DNA of 64,000 bases from Sipunculus nudus (GCA_026874595.1 CM049320.1:27383214-27447213); one strand, 5' to 3'. Shown: positions 22,996 to 33,799, counted from the stretch's first letter. Numbers and translations are program-made. Notes: generated by a model from the letters alone, not told the origin.

Positions 22996-25880
22996 CGAAT
23001 GCGTTATTTAGGCCTTCTACCTAGTCCCCAGTGATTGTCTATTTTTTAAACTTGTTCCGTTTGATGTAAGGTAAGCTGTTAAGATAAGACTTTTGAAAAA
23101 AAAAAAAATAAAAAAACATGAAACTCGATATCACACTTGTCAAGACCATACTTACTATTTTCAGACATTGGGCCAGGGGGAAATCACCCTATTTAAGTAA
23201 AATCAAAGATGGCGCCAAAAATGTCCGCCAGATTATTAGAATGGGCCTTTTTGGGGACAATTCATTTATAAGGGTTTTATGTCTGTTTATATTGACTCTA
23301 TGAATGAATTCTGGTTTTGGTGAAATTTTAAATTGTACTATATTTGCCTTTTACTAGCTCAACGAACAGCAACATTATTTGATCTGTACAGTAGTCACAA
23401 CTTTGTATTTGTGATCAAACGGAAGTGAAATTTGCTAGGGTTGGTTTGTCTGTTTTGTCATGTATTTTTATGTCTAAATTATAGAACAGTTTGAATGTAA
23501 TATTTCATATTCCGTACTTTCCGATTCCTTTTATTTGGTTGTTGACAAATGTAATTGCTTTGAAGAAGTAATGGGTACATAACTGTCAAAATCTGGAAAA
23601 AATTTAGGAACTTTATATTTCCGTAAATACTTATCTTTAAGATATCAGAGACCTACATGCATTTAATTAGATTTTACAATCAACTTGACTTTTATGTTGA
23701 GCCCTGTAAATGCAATTGGGAAAAATCAAATAGATAAATAAAACTGTGCCGACATTTAATATACATATCAATTTTATGTATTTTAGCTCTGATTGTTTCA
23801 ATGACAGTCGATTGGTATCTACACTGGCGCCCCAGATTTGATCATCATCTTTTCTATAAGGGTGGATTGTAGTGGCCTGTCAAAGGTCGATGATTTTCTC
23901 AGTGTCCTCCGATTTCCTCCATCCCTAAATATTATACCGAACGCTACCATCCGAGCCTAAGAAGAGGGCCTGTAACAGTAATTATAACTATTGTACAGTC
24001 CATATAAAAGATATGTAATAATAAAAGAATTCAACCAATCAATAGAAAATAAAGTTCATCTTGATTATACGTGTTATTGTTATCCTAAAAAGGGTTTATG
24101 ATTCTATAAATACCATAATATGTTTTTATTTTAGTTTAGTTCGTATTGAAAAACAATGTTTCAATAAGTGCACCTAGTCGTGTGTTAGTGCATGAAGTGT
24201 GATTGTCAAGTTAAACCGATTCTTGTGAGAACAAGTTCGCACCATCCGGCGTTGCAACGAAAACATTTCTTATACACGTAATCATTATATGAATGCATGC
24301 ATGACAGGATACAGACACATGTAAGAAGCTGTATAAATTTGTATGTTTGAAATTGTGCTTTAAGTGTCTTTTTCATCAGCACATCCAAAGGTAAGCCTTT
24401 GTCGAATACTGCACTTAAAAATAAATGTATCGTATGCCTGGCTAGGTTTTATTATATGATTTCTTATTTCTTCTGTTTGATTTCCCTGGAAGCGATAGAT
24501 GAAAGAATATTAGCTATCATACGTGGTATCATATTAGAAGCTTGATAAATCCGTAAATAATAGCCAAATATTTTAGTTTATCTACAAACATGATATTACA
24601 TTTTACGATCAGCTTAATAATCACGTAAACGTTTGTCCGTGCAATTGGAAAATATAGGATTTTTGTCCTGACATTTTATTATACAGGTATTAGTAACATG
24701 TATTTGAACATTATACCTGTTTCATCGGAAAGACTTATTCATATTTTTATAAAGACAAGAGATGCGCATGATAGAAGCATACACCTTCTCCCAGTTTCGA
24801 TTCTATGCTTTAATATACCATGAGTTGATGGCTTTCACACTCTATGCAGGCGTGAAGACAGGATCAGCACTTATGTAGATGCGTACGACATGTTGCTGTA
24901 TACTACCTTTGTACTATGGTGATGAATGCATGACATAATTCCCATACCTTTTCAGATTGCCAATTTTTGCCATGGAGATGATGCAGACTTCAGACGGGTA
25001 TGCTCGTACAAAAGATTAACAATTTTGCTTTGATGCTATTTATGTTCATCGGCATGAAACTACACTTGCATGGTCACTTTTTCATGACCCTGTGATGCAA
25101 GCAGATTTGAACGTACAGTTAGAACAAAGGGGCAAAAACGCCGCATGTGGGACAATGGACACTTGCATTAGATCTTCACCATCTTGATTACATAAAAAGT
25201 CAGTAGAAAGTTTGGTTTGAGTTTTCTTTGACTTGGTTGATGATTGTAACGTTCCAGTCCTTTTAGCTTCAGTGCTCCGGCAACCTTTGGCCAGTTAAAT
25301 TTTCTTTTATTGTCAGCTTATTGCCCAAAAGCTTTCCACTTGCTCCATCAAGTGAACATACATGGAAAAGAATAGATTCTGAATATTCTTACTGAATATT
25401 ATTATTACTGAAGAGAACAGGTTATAACATAATATTTTTGTATTATTTCCATTTCTTTCCATTTCAACTTTTTGATAACCTATGCCTAAATATTTTCTTT
25501 AAGACCCGGTAGAACATAGGAACTATTATTTTGTTATCTTATATGCAAGCTCGGTGCGATCCATTTTCCATCATGTGTAAGTGGTAATACATTCCATCAA
25601 ATAAGTTTTGTAAACATTTCTGATTTCAAATAAAACCTGTACGTGCTATGCATTATCGGTATTGAGGTATGTAATATATGTATTGATATTTTATAATCCA
25701 GTGGCCAACAGGCCGCTATCTTTGATTCTGACCAAGATTAAATGAATTCCGCTTGGCCCAATTTATGAAAATATTGAATTCGGTCTGGACAACTATTATG
25801 CCAAATTTCTTTTTTCTTTCATCTTTTAAACAAATCATTCAAATATGCAGCTTAACCGCTGGACTAACGGGAATATTATC
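22996..25880. other. no convincing gene
   Basis: AT-rich. It contains CAAAGATGGCGCC (about 23204), which resembles a YY1-type site but has no gene beside it. Other ORFs are short and unsupported. Confidence 0.4.
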
Positions 25881-25883
<3 letters not shown>

Positions 25884-25938
<55 letters not shown>

Positions 25939-25947
25939 TATATATAA
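25884..25947. repeat. (TA)n microsatellite abutting a retroelement terminus
   Basis: The TA run ends directly against the ATAAGTGATATAGCCGTGTT terminus of the next feature. Confidence 0.95.
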
Positions 25948-26158
25948 TAAGTGATATAGCCGTGTTAGCCTGTAGTTGAAGTGAAAGTTAAGATAAATAG
26001 TGACACTTTTAGATAGACTAACCAGTTTATTAACACACGAGCTTTCGAAGTACAAAAACTTCTTCGTCAGGTGGTCTTTGTACTTTGAAAGCTGGTGTGT
26101 TAATAAACTAGTTAGTCTATCTAAAAGGCGTCACTATTTATCTTAACTTTCGCTTTTA
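25948..26158 (-). mobile_element. Penelope-like terminal repeat, inverted, hammerhead-like core
   Basis: Two arms (25980-26040 and 26090-26155) are inverted copies sharing GTTAGTCTATCTAAAAG and GTGTGTTAATAAACT. Read on the minus strand the centre gives CTGACGA (26064-26070), then a GAAGT/ACTTC hairpin with a 6-base loop, then GAAA (26043-26046). This is the order of a hammerhead core (CUGANGA - stem II - GAAA), with one extra A before stem II. The phrase 'GGTTAGTCTAT...ACAGGCTAACACGGCTATA' resembles termini I recall from animal Penelope-like elements, which are reported to carry hammerheads. It is flanked by (TA)n on both sides and has no reverse transcriptase. Confidence 0.55.
26043..26070 (-). 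ncRNA. hammerhead-like core (Penelope-type)
   Basis: CTGACGA, a 5 bp stem II and GAAA are intact. A short stem III (AGC with GUU, one wobble) would put UUA as the cleavage triplet, which is allowed (NUH) but not optimal. The flanking inverted arms could supply stem I or form a competing fold. Confidence 0.4.
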
Positions 26159-26180
26159 TATATATATATATATATATATA
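26157..26180. repeat. (TA)n microsatellite
   Basis: TA run immediately after the inverted terminal repeat. Confidence 0.9.
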
Positions 26181-27258
26181 ACAGCCAATGAGTCCCCAAA
26201 AATATAGAAATTGAGTATATCAAATGCTTTCAATAGTCAGTGCCACGACCCATGGTCCACCTGATTTTTTATTAAATAAAAGAATATTACCTAACAACGT
26301 TGGTAAGTGCCATGCAGGCACCATATCAAAATAGCTGAAGGGGATGTATAACGTCACAGCGGCTCGACTGTGCCAAAATCGACTTTTGGGGGGGGGGGGG
26401 TCAGGTCCTTGTTAATGGTGCCTGGAGGGTGCGCTGCGGCCTCTTTGGTCAGGAATGTTTATGGTTGTTGCTTCTAGAATGTCAGGTGTTGGTAATTTAA
26501 TAGGATCTGGCTACGAAGAGGGTTCATGAGAGTGTTTGCGCCATCTTTTTTTAAGATATATCCAGTCAAACCCCGCATTTATACCTTAAAGGAGATGAAA
26601 GAGTGTTTAGGCCTGCAAGTGTGCAGCGACGCTGTGAAGGACAGATCTATGCTAATATGATAATGTCCAATTTTAAATCAGATATTGTATACATTTGTAC
26701 ATATAACAGATTGTTCTCGCCAGGAATTTTTTTTCGTGTAGTCTTATTGGCTACTCCTGCCTTCTGGCTACTTGACAAAAGTATCCGTGGTTCCCTGTCA
26801 CGTACCTCATATTTAAAGCTCACTTTTAACATTATTTCATAAAACGAACACTAACTATCCTAAAAAATATAATATTGATCACATGAATGAGTTACTGCGA
26901 AACTCTCCTGTCTTACTCCTCTCCGTGGCTTATTCTTCTCATTATCTGTGTAAAACCTCGAATCAGCAAGAGTAGGATACATTCTATATTACAATACTCA
27001 AGAAATGATAATATGTTATTTAATTTAATTAAATATATGCAATAAATTAACATACGTTAGTCATTATGTATTGATATCTAGAGTGTGGTGGGTGAACTTT
27101 GCATTTTTATGTCTGATATCTCTCAGGTGAATATCAAAGGGTAACTAAATAAATAATTTAAAGAAAAACTAAAATTAAAACTGTAAACTCTATAAATATA
27201 CAATTTCACATAATATCACTTCCTTTTTGTTCAGTATTTGACCGTAAAATGTACTTAC
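26181..27258. other. no recognised feature; poly-G at 26388
   Basis: AT-rich sequence with a G run (26388-26400). ORFs at 26603-26842 on both strands are unsupported. Confidence 0.4.
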
Positions 27259-27423
27259 CCGGTCGCTGTGGTACAAGGAAACCACTGTTTCGTCAATAAT
27301 CTGTGAAAACGTTCTCTTCCTCTGCCTCGTCCCCTTGTCAAGCCTGATGAAAAAGTAGCAACGCTTTTGCTTTTGCAAAACCTTTTCAACGTTCTTCAAA
27401 GATGAAAGCCGTGAGGCAAACAT
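27259..27423 (-). CDS. candidate first coding exon, unrecognised protein
   Basis: The ATG at 27421-27423 opens 55 codons ending at a consensus splice donor, CCGG|GTAAGT, in phase 0. The peptide MFASRLSSLKNVEKVLQKQK continues RCYFFIRLDKGTRQRKR and ends ETVVSLYHSDR. It is strongly basic, and its N-terminus (Arg, Ser and Leu, no acidic residue before position 13) could be a mitochondrial presequence. A TATATAAAAG box lies 167 bases upstream, so promoter, start and donor are in a sensible order. The next exon was not identified. Its phase does not match the GPCR exon at 22.2 kb, so it is not simply the start of that gene. No family is recognised. Confidence 0.4.
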
Positions 27424-27589
27424 TGCGCTAACAGAGATGATTGGTTAACGCATGGCACAACATTTGTATAAGAACCATTGATCAATAAAATTCACGAGGG
27501 ATTATTTATTCAAATGTTTCTTATGTGACTTCAGAAGTGACACGCCACATCAGGGGATTCTTTTTCTAAGGCTGGAGGTAACCGCACTC

Positions 27590-27599
27590 CTTTTATATA
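27590..27599 (-). promoter_or_regulatory. TATA box upstream of the 27.3 kb exon
   Basis: TATATAAAAG on the minus strand, followed by GC-richer sequence, 167 bases before the ATG. Transcription would start roughly 30 bases downstream. It is supported by arrangement only. Confidence 0.35.
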
Positions 27600-28081
27600 T
27601 AAGCTCATCGTTATCTAAGCTGCCAAGATGGTTATTGTATAGACTCCTTTTCGGGTTTTGCTTCGAGGATATATATTAGCTATATCACAATACAAAAGAC
27701 CTAAACACAGTGTAAAACCATTATTATGTGAATTGATTAGATCGGGCGGAAAAACATTCTACGATTATGTAGACAATATCTTATTATGAAATCTTATTTA
27801 AAAGACAAAGATATGATAAATTTTGGAGTATCATTCTTTGAACATGCACAATCTATTTGTATTCATTAAGTCAATCTTTTACCTTCCAACTTTGTCTTTT
27901 AGGGTTGGAACTTTTATTCACAAAGGTTTTTTAGCAATACTGCTCTTTCGCGAATATTTCGAATCTTTATCCCTTGCGAACTAAAAGGCATGCACAGTAC
28001 TGATCTTGAAAGCACCCTCCAGCCATAATAATATAATTCCATGGACTTTGCTCATCAAAAATATAACCTGTATCAATTTTC

Positions 28082-28085
<4 letters not shown>
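27600..28085. other. no recognised feature
   Basis: AT-rich; upstream of the candidate promoter. Confidence 0.45.

Positions 28086-28148
<63 letters not shown>
28086..28148. repeat. (TA)n microsatellite
   Basis: TA run with one TTTA interruption. Confidence 0.96.
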
Positions 28149-28501
28149 AAGATTGTTGCAAAACCATGGGGTTTTAAATTGCTCAACTGACACTAGGAGC
28201 TGTAATACGTATATTTTAGGACTTTAAACACACTTACTTGTGTTCGACAGCTCTCTGAAACGGAGTCCGGTATGGACCATTATCTTTCGCTGTTACCACG
28301 CCTCTCATTGAGCAGGATCATCGGTAAGACGTCCGATAATATAATGTCAGCAAAATGACTACAAGTGGGAGTTTGCATTTCAATTAATCATGTTTATTGA
28401 AAGACTCAATAATACATCTCTGCGATTGAGTGCGCTTCTTTATACAAGAAGTAAGGGGAGAGTTGATGGAGTTAATCTTCAGTGAAAACAATGAGAGATT
28501 G

Positions 28502-28502
<1 letters not shown>

Positions 28503-28560
<58 letters not shown>
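28503..28560. repeat. (TA)n microsatellite at the left edge of duplicated unit A
   Basis: TA run directly before the duplicated unit. Confidence 0.96.
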
Positions 28561-28561
<1 letters not shown>

Positions 28562-28601
28562 GTTGTATAGAAAGCTCTAAACAGGTTTTCTGCAGGCATT
28601 T

Positions 28602-28660
28602 CATGACTAATTATTTCGTATAACACGCTCACAGCATGGAGACCTCTTCAGATATTGTTC
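28602..28660 (-). ncRNA. hammerhead-type motif, copy A (stem II degraded)
   Basis: Minus-strand order: CTGAAGA (28645-28651), 27 bases, GAAA (28614-28617), TAATTA, GTC (28605-28607), ATGAAATGCC. All core elements and the 27-base stem II spacing are kept, but stem II no longer pairs well and position 15.2 is T opposite G. It is probably inactive. Confidence 0.45.
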
Positions 28661-28710
28661 GGCTACAACATCTGAAGAGTGCCACACGCTCTGCGCGTAT
28701 GATATTGGGG

Positions 28711-28764
<54 letters not shown>
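28711..28764. repeat. (TA)n microsatellite beside hammerhead copy A
   Basis: TA run with one GTA interruption, directly following the half-inverted hammerhead copy. Confidence 0.95.
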
Positions 28765-28768
<4 letters not shown>

Positions 28769-29215
28769 AATGACACAATAGTCCTGGAAAGTATTATTAA
28801 ACATTAATACTTCTTGAAACTTACTCGCTCAAAAACTAAACTAAAATGTTATCTTCAATTATGCTCAAATGTCCTCCAGGATTAACATGTCTATAGAATT
28901 ATGATGACCATTCATGCAGCCATTGCTGAGAAATTAGGAAGGTTGTAAAAAAATTATGAATTATGTAAAAGAGATTTATTTCGAAGAACTTTATGAAAGT
29001 GTCCCTACCAGTGCTGACGAATTTTATTTAATTTTCTTTTGTGACATTTTTTAAAAGGACCTGTAGTGGGCTCATAGTTCAATTTATAAACAAATACAAG
29101 TTAATCGCACCAGTTGATTACAAACAGGGACATATACAGGAATTTAGTTTAGGGAAATGAGCAGATGCGGAGTGTATAAGAGTGGGCAACCACCTCTCAT
29201 AATGTAGAAACTTTA

Positions 29216-29373
29216 AAAAAAATAGGCTGTACTGTTGTTAGACTAGATACTTTAAAAAGTATCATGATGCAAAATCCTACAAGGTTCTTATCAGCAGGTC
29301 ATAAGACTCAAGTCACTCCTCGTGTTCGAACTGCTACTATTTTATAATAAATCTTTGCATTCATTCTGTTGAA
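29216..29373 (+). pseudogene. LINE-like ORF C-terminal remnant, copy A, left part
   Basis: Paralogous to 41170-41376 in copy C, including GGTCATAAGACTCAAGTCAC and GTGTTCGAACTGCTACT. In-frame stops break it (TAATAA at 29346). The frame resumes after the inserted TIR element (30882-30927). It resembles the end of non-LTR reverse transcriptase ORFs only weakly; see copy C. Confidence 0.35.
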
Positions 29374-29376
29374 TAA

Positions 29377-30878
29377 AGCCCCGTTCCCACTTTCACGAAT
29401 TTGACGCCGAATCGCCACGATGTTGAATTCGTGGCGATTCGTGGCCAATCGGCCTGTCGAGTGATAAAAATTCCATCACGACCACGATATTGTACGAAAG
29501 GAGTACGATGCCAGTACGATTGGCTACGACAGTGACCCGAAGCCAGCACGATATGACACGACACTTTTAAACATGTTCACGGCTCAGTGACGACGTCTAA
29601 GATACTGGTACGATATTTCCACGATTGATCTGCGACTTGTGGACGATACTCCTACGATCATTCAATTTTGCTACGGATTGTTAGATAGCTATATATGCGA
29701 TATATGGCTATTGTAATGTCACAAAGAAGACGATATTAGTAAAAGGACACCATAACAACACTTTACTCAACTTCTCCAGATATTTTAATTTGACAAAAGT
29801 TATCCAGGTTAAAACACTGATAATATATGTCTCATTTTATTTGAGTAATTAGACAATTACGACTTATTTATGTGGTGGCAAATACGATGTTAACATCCTA
29901 AGTCCAAGTAGACGACCGTCTTAATCGAATGTAAAATATCTGAATTCTCAAAATATTGGTTAAAATATCTTATTGATTCAGCTCTCAATGTGATATAAGA
30001 TTCTGTTAATATCAATTTGTGTTAGGCTCAGTTTATTCTCCCATAGTAAAATAGGAAATTCATAATTTATGATATTGACCATATGTTTATGTATGACGAA
30101 ACTGTATAATATATTCAGCTTCTTTAAACTGTTTTGGTTCAAATTTATTTTGTCAACCAATATTAACGATAAAAAAATTTCTTTAAAACAAATTTACTAA
30201 TCTACATGGTTTACTCACTGCAAAAACTTCCTTTTTTGTTTACAAAGAAGATACAAATTACAAAAGAAACGTAATTTGATTCAGCTTCTTCAAATTATTT
30301 TAGTTCAAATTTATTTGGAACCAATAACCACAATACAAATCTTCTTTAAACAAATTTACAAATCTACACAGTGTTCTTACTTCTAAACCTTATTCCTCAT
30401 TGGTTTGTAAGAAGTTAAAAATCACTAAGAAAATAAAATTTTCCGTAACATTATAATGTCAGTTCTTGATGATTCGTCACCAAATTCGTGGAAGTAGGAA
30501 GGGGCTTTATGAACGTGACTCTCTCTTGAGAGTTTCTTGTGGTAGTCGTTTTGTAGTCGTGTTGAAGTCGTGTCGATGTCGTTGTCCTTCGTGAGCATTC
30601 GTGACATTGTTTTACATCACGAATTTACAAGAATTAAGAAGACTCTCATACGACTTACCAAGAAACTGTTACGACTTAGCTATGACTTGTGACGAAAAAG
30701 CTTAATTTTTGAACATTTCAAAAATAGCGCCACGAATTCTGAGTGCTCAAGACCTCGCTACGAACATTACCGAATGTTCAAGACATCATCTACGATTCTC
30801 CCACGAGGTCCCTACGAATTTTAATGATGTAAGTTCGTGGCGATTCGGCGTCAAATTCGTGAAAGTTGGAACGGGGCT
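29377..30878. mobile_element. PIF/Harbinger-like TIR element, TAA target duplication
   Basis: A 1502 bp insertion. The termini are inverted repeats of 44 bases with one mismatch, starting AGCCCCGTTCC and continuing ACTTTCACGAATTTGACG. It is flanked by TAA (29374-29376 and 30879-30881). Copy C has the uninterrupted site GAATAAACTACCATATC (about 41324-41340), so the insertion and its target duplication are resolved by an empty site. A 3 bp TAA duplication fits PIF/Harbinger. There is no transposase ORF. The interior is full of short ACGA/TCGT motifs, as in nonautonomous elements with subterminal repeats. Confidence 0.88.
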
Positions 30879-30881
30879 TAA

Positions 30882-30927
30882 ACTATCATATCAGGCCGGT
30901 TTAGTGGACCCTTTTAAAGGGACCTAA
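30882..30927 (+). pseudogene. LINE-like remnant, copy A, right part
   Basis: Continues the frame split by the TIR element. The peptide YQAGLVDPFKGT* corresponds to YQDGLSVDTFKET* in copy C. Confidence 0.35.
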
Positions 30928-31365
30928 TACGTACAAATAATGTAGAATTAACACAACAAATAGCGACTTCTCTTTAAAAAAATATGGTTCCTGCCAAAAT
31001 TTAGCCCTGAAATCGTTGGCTAACTCGTGTACACGAGTGTTAGAATACGTGGACCGGGCGGGATCACTGGCAGCAGTATTATACAACCGTGCACCTTAAT
31101 GTATGGACTTATTCTATACATAGGTCTACAGCAACTGTCAATCAGGGGATGCCTTGACTGATATTTGTCAAAGTCCGTGTTGCCATGGCTCAGTGATCCG
31201 ATCCAAGGATGCTGCGAATGTCATTTTAGATGAGGGCCCTAAACCTATCGCAAAATTTGGCGATATGTTCTACAATGCCTTTACATTCGACCAAAGGACC
31301 GAATTATCATGCAGCATAGATATATCTATGATATGTCAGAAGACATGTATGGACTAGCCTAGTGT

Positions 31366-31377
31366 CGCGCATGCGCA
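31366..31377. promoter_or_regulatory. NRF1-type palindrome (copy A)
   Basis: CGCGCATGCGCA matches the NRF1 consensus YGCGCATGCGCR. It is identical in copy B (33800-33811) and differs by one base in copy C (41817-41828). Confidence 0.4.
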
Positions 31378-31696
31378 AAATCGTACCTCCGGTCAAGCGG
31401 CCTATTTGTTATTAGTGTACTCATTATTCCGGAAAATTTTATTCGGAGACCAATAGGACCATGATGCACCTCCGGGACGACGATTCCATAAATATGTATA
31501 TCGCCTTTGTCTTAAATTACCACGATGACGGAAAAGGGGTATACAAAACTTTTAATTATAGACAAATACAGATAGGAGAGTTTGTATTCCATATACTTCA
31601 TTGAGATTTAAGAGTGATTTATGTAGACATCATTTATGTATATTACTTTCTCGACCAATTTGTTTATAAGACATATTTGGCCATGCCTGGTGGCAG

Positions 31697-31704
31697 TGAC
31701 GTCA
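31697..31704. promoter_or_regulatory. CRE palindrome (unit tail, copy A)
   Basis: TGACGTCA, retained at the matching place in copy C (47019-47026). Confidence 0.3.
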
Positions 31705-32344
31705 TTTAATTAGTTATACCCCAAGACGAATCATACGAAATTGTATTTACTAACTATAATATATCACTCTTTTCGCCTTTTGACGTAAAGGAGGCGACCA
31801 CAGTATATTTTGTTATTTAGTAAAATTTAATAAACTCGCTTCATTCAATAACACCATTTTTTTCATTACAATAGTATGCTTTTATTCAGGTATTTAATAT
31901 CATGTCTATACATGATGTGTTTTGTAATCTAATCAAATACCTAGGGAGCCTTCTTCCGTTTCATGTGGTTCAAAATAGAACGTCAAAATGCGAAATATAT
32001 TCAACCTGATAGTTCTTCATCCTCTGAGTAAGATATGAGGCATACCCTGTGTAAAATATTGATTAGGAATTGGAAGCGTATGGAGCTACAAGTCCGCTTT
32101 ATATGTTAACAAAGAGAATATGAAAACTGTACGAATCCATTAGTGCCCTATTGGTAGAATATATCGCGAAAATGATCAGTTACGTGTTTTCATGCTGTCG
32201 CAATCCTCAGATGTTATATGTGAACGTATGATAAAATCTGATGATTGAAACAGCATGTAAACATGTCTCAAAGTGTAATAAACCTTTTCCATATTATAAA
32301 TATGTTGTTTAGAAAGATCTAAACCAGATTTTCTGCAGGCATTT

Positions 32345-32400
32345 CATGACTAGTTAGTTTCGTACCACACGCTCACAGCGTGTGGCACTCTTCAGATGTT
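32345..32400 (-). ncRNA. hammerhead-type ribozyme motif, copy B (best stem II)
   Basis: The minus strand reads CTGAAGA (32389-32395), then a 27-base hairpin (32362-32388) of 12 consecutive pairs with one G-U and a GTG loop. GAAA follows (32358-32361), then C, the 6-base loop TAACTA and GTC (32348-32350). C15.2-G16.2 and A15.1-U16.1 close a minimal stem III. Cleavage would fall after GTC, before ATGAAATGCC. Stem I is short (CAT with ATG, three pairs). Short-stem-III type I hammerheads are reported in Penelope-like elements and animal retrozymes. A half-inverted copy upstream (32400-32440) could form a competing palindrome. Confidence 0.6.
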
Positions 32401-32446
32401 GTCAAGGCTTCAACATCTAAAGAGTGCCACACGCTCTGAGCGAATG

Positions 32447-32450
<4 letters not shown>

Positions 32451-32499
<49 letters not shown>
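32451..32499. repeat. (TA)n between hammerhead copy B and an inverted repeat
   Basis: TA run bounded on the left by the half-inverted hammerhead copy and on the right by GCGAAAGTTGAGATAAACAG. Confidence 0.96.
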
Positions 32500-32500
<1 letters not shown>

Positions 32501-32630
32501 CGAAAGTTGAGATAAACAGTTACGCCTTTGAGATAGACTAACTAATAAACTAGTTAGTCTATCTAAAAGGCGTAACTGTTTACCTAAACTTTCGCTTCAA
32601 CTACAGACTAACACGGCTATACCACTTATT
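32500..32630 (-). mobile_element. Penelope-like inverted terminal fragment, core deleted
   Basis: The two arms GCGAAAGTTGAGATAAACAG and its inverse (32500-32545 and 32552-32596) share GTTAGTCTATCTAAAAGGCG. They are followed by ACAGACTAACACGGCTATAC, as in the element at 25.95-26.16 kb. The central CTGACGA..GAAA part present there is missing, leaving a long near-perfect hairpin. Confidence 0.6.
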
Positions 32631-32631
32631 A

Positions 32632-32647
32632 CCATATATATATATAA

Positions 32648-32700
<53 letters not shown>
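32632..32700. repeat. (TA)n microsatellite
   Basis: TA run with two AAA interruptions directly after the inverted fragment. Confidence 0.95.
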
Positions 32701-32703
<3 letters not shown>

Positions 32704-33222
32704 CGATGAAACAACCGTGCAGGATAGTTATATCAAATATTAATACTTCTTTAAATTAACTCGCTTTAAGTTCAGCTAAAAATGCTCAACTTCAACAAAA
32801 TGCTCAAAACTCCTCTAGCATTAACATGTGTATAAAATTTGATGACCATTCATGCAACAATTGCTGATAAATCCAGAAGGTTGCATGTGAATTATGTAAA
32901 AGGGTCTTATTTCGAAGAACTTTAGGAAAGTGAACCAAACAGTCCTGACAGGGTTTTCTTACGTCACAATTTTTTAAAGGGCCTGATGAGGGCTCGCTGT
33001 TAATTTATGAACCTTTATTGCCCGTGTTGAATACAAACCTCGGCGGATACTTGAATTTTGATTAGGGAAATTAGCAGATGCGGATTGCACTAGAATGGGC
33101 AACCACCCCTAAAAATGTAGAAACTTTTCGGCTCTCTTCTCTTTAAAATAATTAGGTACCTGCCAAATATAGCCCTGGGATCGGTGGAAAACTCCTGTCC
33201 ACGAATGTTTGAATACGTGAAC

Positions 33223-33660
33223 CGGGCACGATCACTGGCACCAGTATAGTATAACCGTGCACCTTCATGTCTGGACTTATTCTATATATGGGTCTACAGC
33301 ACCTGTGAATCAGGAGATGCCTTGACTGATTTTGCCAAAAGTCCGTGTTGCCATGGCTCAGGGACCCGATCCAAGGTACTGCGATTGTCATCTGATGTTG
33401 GCTCGCTGTTCAATTTATGAACTTTTATCGCCAGTGTTGATTACAAACAGGGGCGGATACTGGAATTTAGATAAAGGAAATGAGCAGATCGGGCACGATC
33501 ACTGGCACCAGTATTGTACAACCGTGCACCTTCATGTCTGGACTTATCCTATACATGGGACTACAGCACTTGCGAATCAGGGGATGCCTTGACTGATTTT
33601 GCCAAAAATCCGTGTGGCCCTGGCTAAGGGACCCGATCCAAGGATGCTGCGATTGTCATT
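33223..33660 (+). repeat. internal tandem duplication within copy B (period ~267)
   Basis: CGGGCACGATCACTGGCACC starts at 33223 and again at 33490. Both copies run through AACCGTGCACCTTCATGTCT to a CCGATCCAAGG region. The linker between them (33398-33489) repeats 32985-33075. Copies A and C have a single version, so this arose in B after the larger duplication. Confidence 0.85.
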
Positions 33661-33799
33661 TTAGATGAGGGCCCTAGACATGTCGCAAATATGGCGATAG
33701 GTTCTACAATGGCTTTACATTCGACCAAAGGACCGAATTATCATGCAGCACAGATATATCTATGATATGTCAGAAGACATGTATGGACTAGCTTAATGT

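Larger units (their letters stand above)
28561..31740 (+). repeat. duplicated unit, copy A
   Basis: Shares diverged but collinear sequence with copies B (from about 32090) and C (from about 40190). Shared pieces are the hammerhead block, the CTCCAGGATTAACATGT region, the AACCGTGCACCTTAATGT region and the NRF1-type palindrome. The A and C copies also share a LINE-like remnant. Copy A lacks the SINE-bearing middle. It jumps from about 31400 to a tail (31545-31740) that matches copy C at 46810-47050. It is interrupted by a TIR element at 29377-30878. Confidence 0.85.

Noticed and set aside
27340-27352. GCCTGATGAAAAAG as another hammerhead core
   Set aside because: CTGATGA is present but no paired stem II and GAAA follow at the right spacing, and it lies within the candidate exon on the other strand.
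22227-27423. 27.3 kb exon as the first exon of the 21.2 kb GPCR gene
   Set aside because: The donor is phase 0 whereas the GPCR exon needs two bases from upstream to keep its frame, and in phase 0 the acceptor exon soon meets a stop.
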